The notes under the pieces: model-generated
Seen by the model: the letters and a program-made list of their open reading frames with translations, nothing else
What the model was told of the DNA's origin: nothing
Database searches by the model: none
Made by a program: the position numbers and the translations under genes
Shown: piece by piece, positions 45,208 to 57,840 of the stretch
Position numbering within the stretch: position 1 is the first letter of the stretch
How the letters are laid out: each line of letters begins with the position of its first letter
Source of the DNA: Steromphala cineraria
Taxonomy: Eukaryota > Mollusca > Gastropoda > Trochida > Trochidae
Reading direction: 5' to 3'
Assembly: GCA_916613615.1 (NCBI GenBank)
Contig: OU744723.1
Span: 29,464,296 to 29,528,295, forward strand
Length of the DNA: 64,000 nt

Positions 45208-46075
45208 TAAAACAATGTTGTTTAAGTATTACCGGCTATAAAAAGTAAAAAATGTTTTGATAGTCATTAGAATTTGATTTTCAATAACACCGGTGGACAG
45301 AGCATTTTGTAGGTAGAATGTATAAGACAAATCTGGTAAATGCTGTATAATATATGTAATAAACACAAAATGTAACTTATCGTTAAGTATATGTTTAAGT
45401 TTTTTTGCAAAAGTCTGACACTATAAAATGCTGGCTGCTGGTACCCTACTATGCAGTTAGTTTTAATGAATTAGTCAGACTAATAAAGATTGAACATCTT
45501 AAGTTCAGACAACGGTATATCATCATGGCCACTAAACAATGTAATGCCTTTAAAGCATGGCTGTGAACAGTGCTTGCGTCCATATTGAAAGTTATTACAA
45601 CATTTTAGATAAATCATTCCTAATCATATTTCTGAATGAATATTACATATTCCCCATTATAACAGAAACTTGATATGAATTCTGAAACATCAAGCTTATG
45701 AAGGTCTTCCCTGGATGTGGCATCATGATGAGAAACATGAACATTTTGTCTCTCTATCATTTATATCACTGTCAATATTGAAACATTTCACGCAATCTTC
45801 GAGGAATGATTAGGTCAACCAATAAACCAATCAGCAATAGCTATGCATCATATATGTAGATAAACATAGCATTAGCTAGTGTTTTTTAATGAATTTGATT
45901 TCTACCAATGTATGAGGTATGGCAGATTTCTGATATGTACATAAGTAATGTAATCAGTTTTCCACAAAAATAGTTAATTTGATTTCATGGCAAGTTGGAG
46001 CCTTGACAATGAGGTGCTTGCTAATTTCATATGATTATATAACCATCACAAACACTTACACAGCGATTTATAACT
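45208..46075. other. AT-rich intergenic
   Basis: Nothing supported. Confidence 0.45.
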
Positions 46076-46378
46076 ACACTTGTTATGACATGCTGGCGGT
46101 GGCAATGGCACCAACTACAAATATATTTATAACTACATTTGATATGACATGCTGGCGGTGGCAATGGCACCAACTACAAATATATTTATAACTACACTTG
46201 ATATGACATGCTGGCGGTGGCAATGGCACCAACTACACTTGATATGACATGCTGGCGGTGGCAATGGCACCAACTACACTTGATATGACATGCTGGCGGT
46301 GGCAATGGCACCAACTACAAATACTTGATATGACATGCTGGCGGTGGCAATGGCACCAACTACAAATATATTTTCCAA
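46076..46378. repeat. 41/59-bp tandem repeat, six copies
   Basis: ACATGCTGGCGGTGGCAATG occurs near 46087, 46146, 46204, 46245, 46286 and 46331. Some units carry an extra CAAATATATTTATAACTA segment, giving 58-59 bp, while others are 41 bp. Confidence 0.9.
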
Positions 46379-47089
46379 ATGTCATGGTCAAACGATAATA
46401 TATGACAAACAGAACTTCAATTTTTACCAATGTCGTGAACTATGAGGATTGTAGATAATCACATAATATAATAACCAATTTTAGAGTTATAGAAACGTTG
46501 AAAAGAGGACAGGTAGGTTGAATAATTATGAAAATTAAGAAAGATGCACAGCTCCATAAGATGATCATTCCATTTAACAAGTTCTATGTACCTAGGATAG
46601 ATAATTTTAAAAAAAACGTGGTTCCATTGAAACCCAAAATAATAAATTCTTGAAAGTTTAAAACCCCAAGAGTCACTAGTTGTGCTGAATAGCCAACATG
46701 CAAAGTTTTGTAAATCTAAAACGATTTGATCATGAATGGGCAGATGATTGAGCCAACGATTCATACATTAAAACTTAATTTTAAAACTGATTGATAATGA
46801 ATAAACGTAGGTGTCTAGAAAGTAAAAAGTTATGTATGAACCTGAAATGCATTTGTTTCTTTAGAGAAGAATATTAAGAATAAGCATAAAGTAAAACTCA
46901 AAAGTTACAAAAATAGTACCATGTCACAAAACAAGTTATGCATATGATCTTTTTCATTCACATTATCAAACTCGCTAAGAAAAGTGTATGCAAAAAAGTG
47001 TATGACTAAACAAAGAAAACATACCTTCAAGCTGTGATGCACTTTCTTCTCATTAAAGCTGTTTTGAACGAACTCTGCCGACAACATAG
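46379..47089. other. AT-rich intergenic
   Basis: Minus-strand frames at 46459-46764 and 46905-47087 show no recognisable protein family. Confidence 0.4.
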
Positions 47090-47407
47090 ATGTCCCTCAC
47101 TCATCGGTCATCAGAATTTGTAGCATGGATCCAATCATCAAACAATAAAGTTGGTAACGCCAGCACAGAACATAAAGATCATATTCTTGAAATAATTCAT
47201 GGTAATACTTCCCTTGGTTTCATCCCAATGTTAACAAGCAATATTAGTGCCAACCTCGCCCTGTATGCATGGAGGGACCTGCTTGAAATGCTCTTAGTTT
47301 CATGCCTTCCTATTCTTTCACTCGTGCACTTAACACATCCTTTTATCACATTTTTGGAAGATTATCTTTGTTTCCTTCCATTAGAGGGTGTCAGTAACAT
47401 TTGTTGA
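47090..47407 (+). other. Unrecognised 105-codon ATG frame
   Basis: Begins with ATG and encodes a polar first half (SSEFVAWIQSSNNKVGNAST) and a hydrophobic second half (LLEMLLVSCLPILSLVHL) that could be a membrane segment. No conserved domain, neighbouring exon or poly(A) signal supports it. Likely fortuitous. Confidence 0.15.
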
Positions 47408-47722
47408 TTTAAGTAACAGTTAAGATACTACATATTTTATCTAATTTTACAACCTATAAAGAGTAGGTATTACAAAAACAAAATGTTATGGCCGACAACT
47501 TTGACCAATTGACTTGATAAAATCTTTGGTATCAAATATCAATATGATATAGGATATTTGGAAAATATATTACTGTTTTTGTTGGCGAAATACTGGAAAG
47601 ATAAAGACAATGAATTAAAGCAAAAAATGTGTATGTTATATTTGTTTTGTTGATAACATTCACAATCTAATCAAGAATAATGAGGAATATGACACATCAC
47701 ACCGGTCCAAAATATAGAGAGG
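47408..47722. other. Spacer
   Basis: Nothing supported. Confidence 0.4.
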
Positions 47723-48115
47723 ATATTTAATGTTGTTTTCCAAAGACCAGGTTTATTTCATCGAGTGTCATGGGTAAAGTTGATATTTTACGAGTGGCGC
47801 AGCCACGAGTGAAATATAAACTTTACTCATGTCACAAGATAAATAAACCTGGTATTTGGAAAACTACATTAAGTATTCTATTTATTATATGATTTTTTAA
47901 TGAAATATGTAATTAAAATGACTTTAAAACTGGAAAGTTACCCCTTTTTTGTCACATGGCTGAAAGTAGTTCCTGCACCTGACCAGTGACGATATATAAT
48001 ATATAGTCACTGGTGACAGTGAAAATATAATATACCGTCACTGTTGCCTGATAGACAGTTTATTTCACTGATAAAACCCAGTATTTCATTGTTGATCATA
48101 TAATAAATCAGAATA
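47723..48115. mobile_element. Foldback locus with nested palindromes
   Basis: A palindrome of about 160 bp spans 47723-47886: TTTTCCAAAGACCAGGTTTA pairs with its inverse TAAACCTGGTATTTGGAAAA, centred on GGCGCAGCC near 47804. To its right, CCAGTGACG and CACTGG arms (47979-48013), and ACAGTGA/TCACTGT arms (48017-48054), form two more hairpins. TTTATTATATGAT (47880-47892) is inverted at 48098-48110, enclosing them. Probably one or two non-autonomous foldback transposons. Confidence 0.75.
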
Positions 48116-48470
48116 TCTATCTTGAAATTATTCAATATCTATTTAACAAATCACCGTCATGATTAAATAAGGCAATAACGCAGTGTCACTTTAAGCCATC
48201 AACAGACCATCAACTAAATGTATTTAAAATATATACTACTCAAAAGAAGTTAAGAGTCAAAACTATTTTCTGCCTGACTATTTTCTATGCATATCTTATT
48301 GAAATCAGCTCAGTAAAGTCAGTAATTAAGCCGATATAAAGTCACAAATTCAGGCTCAAATAAGGGTTCTTTATAAGGTGGTTATGTCTTTATAGGTGCC
48401 ATATGCACTTTTAATGAACAATTGAAGGAAAACAATCACTACTGTGATGAGATTGATAAGCAAGACGATG
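48116..48470. other. Spacer
   Basis: Nothing supported. Confidence 0.4.
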
Positions 48471-49412
48471 TTGATGGAGGAAGTATTGTGTGGCTACAGG
48501 GTGGTTCAACAGAATCAATGTTGATGGAGGAAGTATTGTGTGGCTACAGGGTGGTTCAACAGAATCAATGTTGATGGAGGAAGTATTGTGTGGCTACAGG
48601 GTGGTTCAACAGAATCAATGTTGATGGAGGAAGTATTGTGTGGCTACAGGGTTGATCAACAGAATCAATGTTGATGGAGGAAGTATGGTGTGGCTACAGA
48701 GTGGTTCAACAGAATCAATGTTGATGGAGGAAGTATTGTGTGGCTACAGGGTTGATCAACAGAATCAATGTTGATGGAGGAAGTATTGTGTGGCTACAGG
48801 GTGGTTCAACAGAATCAATGTTGATGGAGGAAGTATTGTGTGGCTACAGGGTTGATCAACAGAATCAATGTTGATGGAGGAAGTATTGTGTGGCTACAGG
48901 GTGGTTCAACAGAATCAATGTTGATGGAGGAAGTATTGTGTGGCTACAGGGTTGATCAACAGAATCAATGTTGATGGAGGAAGTATTGTGTGGCTACAGG
49001 GTGGTTCAACAGAATCAATGTTGATGGAGGAAGTATTGTGTGGCTACAGGGTTGATCAACAGAATCAATGTTGATGGAGGAAGTATTGTGTGGCTACAGG
49101 GTGGTTCAACAGAATCAATGTTGATGGAGGAAGTATTGTGTGGCTACAGGGTGGTTCAACAGAATCAATGTTGATGGAGGAAGTATTGTGTGGCTACAGG
49201 GTTGATCAACAGAATCAATGTTGATGGAGGAAGTATTGTGTGGCTACAGGGTGGTTCAACAGAATCAATGTTGATGGAGGAAGTATTGTGTGGCTACAGG
49301 GTGGTTCAACAGAATCAATGTTGATGGAGGAAGTATTGTGTGGCTACAGGGTTGATCAACAGAATCAATGTTGATGGAGGAAGTATTGTGTGGCTACAGG
49401 GAGGTTCAACAG
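48471..49412. repeat. 50-bp tandem repeat, 19 copies in two alternating types
   Basis: TTGATGGAGGAAGTATTGTG starts every 50 bp from 48471 to 49371. Type a has GTGGTTCAAC and type b has GTTGATCAAC at the same place. Order from the left: a a a b a b a b a b a b a a b a a b a. The ab alternation indicates a 100-bp higher-order unit that was itself amplified. Confidence 0.95.
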
Positions 49413-49565
49413 AACCTTTTGACTGCAATCAAATATCTGTGCAACATTCCTCTCTTGAACCACCCTGCAGCCAAGCAATGCTTTTGATTTCTCAATCACG
49501 CATGCCAAAAATGAAGCCTCTACTGCTTATGGAAGTAAAATACATGCTGTAAGGACAGTTAAAAT
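49413..49565. other. Short non-repeat junction
   Basis: A 150-bp unique-looking segment between two arrays; the 70-codon frame crossing it is mainly 50-bp repeat read in one phase. Confidence 0.4.
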
Positions 49566-52527
49566 CTCTTTTAAAAACTTTAAGTCAAAATATCAATCAC
49601 TAAATAATGGAGTAAGTGACTACAGTATAAATTTAAGACTACACACATATCAAGATGTAACCAATATGTCCAGTATAAAAAAAGATGACTGTGAAAGCAC
49701 AAAAATGCTTAGTTTATAACTAGTTGACACATTAAGGTGTCAAATATATCACTAAATGACTATGCACATACCAAGGTGCTGAGAAGATAACTAGATGACT
49801 ATGGACAAAGCAAGGTGTCCAATATATAACTATATTACTACGCATACACCAAAGTGACTAGAATATAACTAGATGACTACACACACACCAATATGTCAGG
49901 TTCATTTCTAGATGACTATGGACATAGCAAGGTGTCCAATAAATAAATATATTACTACGTATACACCAAGGTGACTAGAATATAACTAGATGACTACAAA
50001 CACCAAGATGTCTGGTTCATATCTAGATGACTATGGACATAGCAAGGTGTCTAATATATAACTATAATACTACACATACACCAAGGTTACTAGAAAATAA
50101 GTAGATGAATACACACACACCATTATGTCTGGTTGATAACTAGATGACTACGAACATAGCAAGGTGTCTAATACATAACTATATTACTACGCATACACCA
50201 AGGTGACTAGAATATCCCTAGATGACTATGGACATAGCAAGTGGTCCAATAAATAAATATATTACTATGTATACACCAAGGTGAATAGAATATAACTTGA
50301 TGAACACACACACCAATATGTCTGGTTGATAACTAGATGACTATGGACATAGCAAAGTGTCTAATATATAACTATATTACTACGCATACATCAAGGTGAC
50401 TAGAATATAACTGGATGACTACACACACCAAGATGTCTGGTTGATAACAAGATGACTACGGACATAGCAAGGGGGCCAATAAATGAATATATGAATATAT
50501 TACTACACATACATCAAGGTGACTAGAATATAACTAGATGAACACACACACCAATATGTCAGGTTCATATCTAGATGACTACGGGCATAGCAAGGTGTCT
50601 AATATATAACTATATTACTACACATACACCAAGGTTACTAGAATATAACTTGATGAATACACACACACCACTATGTCAGGTTCATATTTAGATGACGATG
50701 GACATAGCAAGGTGTCTAATGTATAAATGTATTACTACGCATACACCAAGGTGACTAGAATATAACTTGATGACTACACACACACCAAGATGTCTCGTTG
50801 ATAACAAGATGACTACACACACCAAGATGTCTGGTTGATAACTAGATGACTTCGGACATAGCAAGGTGTCCAGTGTATAACTATATTACTACGCATACAC
50901 CAAGGTGACGAGAATATAACTAGATGAACACACACACCAAGATGTCTGGTTGATAACTAGATGACTATGGACATAGCAAGGTGTCTAATATATAAATATA
51001 TTACTACGCATACACCAAGGGGACAAGAAAATAACTGGATGAATACACACACACCAAGATGTCTGGTTGATAACTAGATGACTATGGACATAGCAAGGTG
51101 TCTAATATATAAACATATTACTACACATACACCATGGTGACTAGAAAATAACTGGATGAATACACACACACCAAGATGTCTGGTTGATAACTAGATGACT
51201 ATGGACATAGCAAGGTGTCTAATATATAACTATATTACTACACATACACCAAGGTGACTAGAATATAACTAGATGAACACACACCAATATGTCAGGTTGA
51301 TAACTAGATGACTATGGACATAGCAAGGTGTCTAATATATAACTATATTACTACACATACACCAAGGTGAATAGAATAAAACTAGATGACTACAGACACC
51401 AAGATGTCTGGTTGATAACTAGATGACTACGGACATAGCAAGGTGTCTAATATATAACTATATTACTACACATACACCAAGGTTACTAGAATATAACTAG
51501 ATGACTACACACACACCAAGATGTCTGGTTGATAACTAGATGACTTCGGACATAGCAAGGTGTCTTATGTATAACTATATTACTACACATACACCAAGGT
51601 GACTAGAACATAACTAGATGACTACATACACGTCTGGTTGATAACTAGATGACTACGGACATAGCAAGGTGTCGTCTAAATAAATATATTACTACGCATA
51701 CACCAAGGTGACTAGAATATAACTAGATGAACACACACCAATATGTCAGGTTCATATCTAGATGACTATGGACATAGCAAGGTGTCTAATATATAACTAT
51801 ATTACTACGCATACACCAAGGTGACTAGAACATAACTAGATGAACACACACACCAAGATGTCTGGTTGATAACTAGATGACTAGGGACATAGCAAGGTGT
51901 CTAATATACAACTATATTACTACGCAAACACCAAGGTGACGAGAATTTAACTAGATGAACACACACACCAAGATGTCTGGTTGATAACTAGATGACTATA
52001 GACAGAGCAAGGTGTCTAATATATAACTATATTACTACCGGACACCAAGGTGACTAGAAAACAACTGGATGAATACACACACACCACTATGTCAGGTTCA
52101 TATCTAGATGACTACGGACATAGCAAGGTGTCTAATGTATAACTATATTACTACGCATAAACCAAGGTGACTAGAATATAACTAGATGAATACACACACA
52201 ACACTATGTCAGGTTCATATCTAGATGACTATGGACATAGCAAGGTGTCTAATATATAACTATATAACTACCGGACACCAAGGTGACTAGAATATAACTA
52301 GATGACTACACACACACCAAGATGTCTGGTTGATAACTAGATGACTACGGAAATATCAATGTGTCTAATATATAACTATATTACTACGCATACACCAAGG
52401 TGACTAGAATATAACTAGATGAACACACACACCAAAATGTCTGGTTGATAACTAGATGAATGTGGACATAGCAAGGTGTCTAATATATAACTATATTACT
52501 ACACATACACCAAGGTGACTAGAATAT

Positions 52528-53375
52528 GTAGTAAATAATGACCCGGTAACGAGGGGTTATGAAAAATAACCTCGCGAGGGCGTAGCCCGAGCAGAGGTTA
52601 TTTTCATAACCCGAGGCAAACGGGTCATTATTTGACTTACACTCCCGCGGAAGACTCCTGCAATATTTTCAACTTCATTTGTTTATAAACAATTAATTTA
52701 AAAACGTTTTACTGATATCATTCGCGGGTTTATCATTTCTTGATAAGAAAAAATACTTAAATTACCCCCCTATTAGGGTTTTAGAAATAAACGCTTGATT
52801 TCGTACAATAACAACTATTTTATTACGGTGTTTCAACTAAATTGGTTTATATACAAATAATTGAAAAACGGTTTAGTGATCTATTTTGCGAGTCTTGGTA
52901 AGAATACTATTTTAGACTACTTACAATACCCCCTGCTAAATGTTTTAGAACTAAAAACTTGATTCCTTACATTAAAAACTATTTTATTGCAATATTTATA
53001 TATATTTATAGGGGAAAATAAAAAACAAATATGACACACACAAAATTACATCAACTGGCATGGATCCACGGTAGCTCAACAGGTACGAGCGCTGCTTGAC
53101 AACATAGAGGTCCCTGGTTCGAATCCAACGTTCGTTGTTCATAAATCTTAACTTTCTTGTTTGATTAAAAATCCAAATTTTACAAGTCCAATTGTTTGCA
53201 ATTGTCTACAATCTTATAACCGACCAAGGTGGTTATGAGATAACCAACCTACGCGGATGGCGCTCACGGCATATAACAATCAACAAAACTAAAGGCAATA
53301 ACTTCCCTATAAGAAGGTAGTTATGAGTTAAAACCAATTGAAAAAAGAAGGGATATAACCACCCAAGGGGTGTAA
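52528..53375. mobile_element. 848-bp insertion with a long 5' hairpin
   Basis: The empty site is present in the paralogous copy at 56530/56531 (GACTAGAATAT|AACTAGATG), which defines the insert exactly. Its left end folds into a hairpin of about 104 nt (52531-52634; TAAATAATGACCCG with CGGGTCATTATTT, and GGGTTATGAAAAATAACCTC with its inverse). The right end has GGTGGTTAT (53229) inverted as ATAACCACC (53355). No target duplication is visible and no protein coding was seen. It contains a tRNA-like segment at about 53063-53135. Confidence 0.8.
53063..53135 (+). other. tRNA-like segment (pol III A and B boxes)
   Basis: It has TAGCTCAACAGGTAC with GCTC/GAGC D-stem arms (53073-53090) and a perfect B box GGTTCGAATCC (53116-53126) at tRNA-like spacing. 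The anticodon, T and acceptor stems do not pair properly, so it is not a functional tRNA. It is likely a SINE-type promoter remnant carried by the insertion. Confidence 0.5.
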
Positions 53376-53729
53376 AACTAGATGAACACACACACTAAGA
53401 TGTCTGGTTGATAACTAGATGACTAAGGACATAGCAAGGTGTCTAGTATATAACTATATTACTACGCATACACCAAGGTGACGAGAAAATAACTAGATGA
53501 CTACACACACACCAAGATGTCTGGTTGATAACTAGATGACTATGGACATAGCAAGGTGTCTAATATATAACTATATTACTACGCATACACCAAGGGGACA
53601 AGAAAATAACTGGATGAATACACACACACCAAGATGTCTGGTTGATAACTAGATGACTATGGACATAGCAAGGTGTCTAATATATAAATATATTACTACG
53701 CATACACCAAGGTGACTAGAAAATAACTG

Positions 53730-56700
53730 GATGAACACACACACCAAGATGTCTGGTTGATAACTAGATGACTATGGACATAGCAAGGTGTCTAATATAT
53801 AAATATATTACTACGCATACACCAAGGGGACAAGAAAATAACTGGATGAATACACACACACCAAGATGTCTGGTTGATAACTAGATGACTATGGATATAG
53901 CAAGGTGTCTAATATATAAACATATTACTACACATACACCATGGTGACTAGAAAATAACGGGATGAATACACACACACCAAGATGTCTGGTTGATAACTA
54001 GATGACTATGGACATAGCAAGGTGTCTAATATATAACTATATTACTACACATACACCAAGGTGACTAGAATATAACTAGATGAACACACACCAATATGTC
54101 AGGTTGATAACTAGATGACTATGGACATAGCAAGGTGTCTAATATATAACTATATTACTACACATACACCAAGGTGAATAGAATAAAACTAGATGACTAC
54201 AGACACCAAGATGTCTGGTTGATAACTAGATGACTACGGACATAGCAAGGTGTCTAATATATAACTATATTACTACACATACACCAAGGTTACTAGAATA
54301 TAACTAGATGACTACACACACACCAAGATGTCTGGTTGATAACTAGATGACTTCGGACATAGCAAGGTGTCTTATGTATAACTATATTACTACACATACA
54401 CCAAGGTGACTAGAACATAACTAGATGACTACATACACGTCTGGTTGATAACTAGATGACTACGGACATAGCAAGGTGTCGTCTAAATAAATATATTACT
54501 ACGCATACACCAAGGTGACTAGAATATAACTAGATGAACACACACCAATATGTCAGGTTCATATCTAGATGACTATGGACATAGCAAGGTGTCTAATATA
54601 TAACTACCGTATCCTCGCGGGTATAAGATCAGGGGGCCCGGCAAACAAATATCTTGAAAATAGGGGGGTGGGCTTTAAACCGCGAGTGACCCCAACCAAG
54701 AAAATCCTTCATGCGAGTTGGATTGAAAATTGACATCGATACTTTTGACTGTTGTTCAGGTCTTCTAAAATATCAAATGACACTTTTTCCAGACGTATAT
54801 TATTAAAAAGAATGATAAAAGAAATTGCAAATGCTAACTTACATTGTTTGTTGTTTGTTTTAATCAGATTACATAATATTATTCTCATGAAAAACGAACG
54901 TGAATAATCAGTCGACAGCTTTTGCTGCATGTGTTTACTGGTAGAGAGATATTTGTTACAAGCCTTTTCATTGGCCCAGAAATATAGGTCAACCAATCAG
55001 CAAGTCGATTTGAAAACGATGTATGAAACTGAAACGTGGTTGTAATAAATTCAAGACAACATATTGTCGATACAATATTAAATGTCTAAATAACCAAATA
55101 TTTGTTTAACATTTTCGATATATTACTTTTTCCAAAACAACATGCAGTTAATTGAAATATTTACGTATATAAAATTCGAAGAAAAACATGCAAATATTAT
55201 GATAATGAGCACGAAAGTATATTAATAATGTTATTTGTCGTCAAGAAATTACGATTGAGATTCCAAGTACAGTAAAACAACGTGCTTTCGCGAAAGTATA
55301 TTTGACAAAGATATCTTTGAACTTTGATTAAATATGATAGATAAGTTTTGAAATATGCCATATTGAACATTTAGAATGGATAACAAGCCTTATAAAGCGA
55401 TAGTTCTTGATAATATTATGGGATTCAATTCCCGATCGCTGATGCAAGTGAAGCCACAAACATATCGTGATTTCTGCTGAAATTTAACAGTACGTTAATG
55501 ATGCATGATTATTCAAAAACAATATATTGTTTTATTTTTATTAATTGACAATGTATATAGTCATTAAAAACAACAACAGAGCAATGTATTTTTATTTTTC
55601 AGGGAATGACATCGATGTAAACTTGTGCATTTTGCTTCCGGTGTAAACATCGCTAACCTCGATCGTCTGACATCGATTGTGTCACACTTCCGAGAATTGG
55701 GGGGTGGGCTATAAACCGAGATTGACCCCAACCTGCTCAACCCTGAAAAATGGGGGGTGGGCTTTAGTTCGAGGGTGGTCATATACCCGCGAGGATACGG
55801 TATATTACTACGCATACACCAAGGTGACTAGAACATAACTAGATGAACACACACACCAAGATGTCTGGTTGATAACTAGATGACTAGGGACATAGCAAGG
55901 TGTCTAATATACAACTATATTACTACGCATACACCAAGGTGACGAGAATTTAACTAGATGAACACACACACCAAGATGTCTGGTTGATAACTAGATGACT
56001 ATAGACAGAGCAAGGTGTCTAATATATAACTATATTACTACCGGACACCAAGGTGACTAGAAAATAACTGGATGAATACACACACACCACTATGTCAGGT
56101 TCATATCTAGATGACTACGGACATAGCAAGGTGTCTAATGTATAACTATATTACTACGCATAAACCAAGGTGACTAGAATATAACTAGATGAATACACAC
56201 ACAACACTATGTCAGGTTCATATCTAGATGACTATGGACATAGCAAGGTGTCTAATATATAACTATATAACTACCGGACACCAAGGTGACTAGAATATAA
56301 CTAGATGACTACACACACACCAAGATGTCTGGTTGATAACTAGATGACTACGGAAATATCAATGTGTCTAATATATAACTATATTACTACGCATACACCA
56401 AGGTGACTAGAATATAACTAGATGAACACACACACCAAAATGTCTGGTTGATAACTAGATGAATGTGGACATAGCAAGGTGTCTAATATATAACTATATT
56501 ACTACACATACACCAAGGTGACTAGAATATAACTAGATGAACACACACACTAAGATGTCTGGTTGATAACTAGATGACTAAGGACATAGCAAGGTGTCTA
56601 GTATATAACTATATTACTACGCATACACCAAGGTGACGAGAAAATAACTAGATGACTACACACACACCAAGATGTCTGGTTGATAACTAGATGACTATGG

Positions 56701-56738
56701 ACATAGCAAGGTGTCTAATATATAACTATATTACTACA
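53730..56738. repeat. Segmental duplication in the satellite, right copy
   Basis: The partner of 50920-53582. It contains the 1,194-bp transposon absent from the left copy and lacks the 848-bp insert, so both insertions came after the duplication. Similarity ends near 56738, where the right copy continues CACATACACC and the left GCATACACC with different text after it. Confidence 0.85.
54607..55800. mobile_element. 1,194-bp DNA transposon with 19-bp TIRs and TA duplication
   Basis: The ends are the perfect inverse pair CCGTATCCTCGCGGGTATA (54607-54625) and its complement (55782-55800), flanked by TA on both sides (54605-54606, 55801-55802). The paralogous site near 51798 is uninterrupted (AACTATATTAC), which confirms the TA duplication. 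A motif GGGGGGTGGGCTTTAAACCG (54657) recurs as direct copies near 55699 and 55752. The longest frame (95 codons, 54709-54996, minus) shows no transposase motif. Probably non-autonomous; TA targeting suggests the Tc1/mariner group, though other TA-targeting types are possible. Confidence 0.85.
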
Positions 56739-57840
56739 CATACACCAAGGTTACTAGAATATAACTAGATGAACACACACACCAATATGTCAGGTTCATA
56801 TCTAGATGACTACGGGCATAGCAAGGTGTCTAATATATAACTATATAACTACACATACACCAAGGTTACAAGAATATAACTAGATGAATACACACACAAC
56901 ACTATGTCAGGTTCATATCTAGATGACGATGGACATACCAAGGTGTCTAATATATAACTATATTACTACGCATACACCAAGGTTACTAGAATATAACTAG
57001 ATGACTACACACACACCAAGATGTCAGGTTGATAACTAGATGACTTCGGACATAGCAAGGTGTCTAATGTATAACTATATTACTACGCATACACTAAGGT
57101 TACTAGAATATAACTAGATGAATACACACACATCAAGATGTCTGGTTGATAACTAGATGACCATGGACATAGCAAGGTGTCTAATGTATAACTATATTAC
57201 TACGCATACACCAAGGTTACTAGAATATAACTAGATGACTACACACACACCAAGATGTCTGGTTGATAACTAGATGACCATGGACATAGCAAGGTGTCTA
57301 ATGTATAACTATATTACTACGCATACACCAAGGTTACTAGAATATAACTAGATGACTACACACACACCAAGATGTCTGGTTGATAACTAGATGACTACGG
57401 GCATAGCAAGGTGTCTAATGTATAACTATATTACTACGCATACGCCAAGGTGACTAGAATATAACTAGATGACTACGGACATAGCAAGGTGTCGTATAAA
57501 TAAATATATTACTACGCATACACCAAGGTGACTAGAATATAACTAGATGAACAAACACCAATATGTCAGGTTCATATCTAGATGACTATGGACAAAGCAA
57601 GGTGTCTAATATATAACAATATTACTACGCATACACCAAGGTGACTAGAATATAACTAGATGAACACACACACAACACTATGTCAGGTTCATATCTAGAT
57701 GACTATGAACATAGCAAGGTGTCTAATATATAACAATATTACTACCGGACACCAAGGTGACTAGAATATAACTAGATGAACACACACACACCAATATGTC
57801 TGGTTCATATCTAGATGACTATGGACATAGCAAGGTGTCT

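Larger units (their letters stand above)
50920..53582. repeat. Segmental duplication in the satellite, left copy
   Basis: After removing the insertion at 52528-53375, this copy (about 1.81 kb) is nearly identical to 53730-56738. The offset is 2807 bp before the second copy's transposon and 4003 bp after it. Marker variants such as GTCTTATGTATAAC (51563, 54370) and TGACTAGGGACAT (51878, 55881) pair exactly. Confidence 0.85.

Noticed and set aside
53063..53135. Functional tRNA gene
   Set aside because: A and B boxes are good but the anticodon, T and acceptor stems do not pair, and it sits inside a mobile insert.
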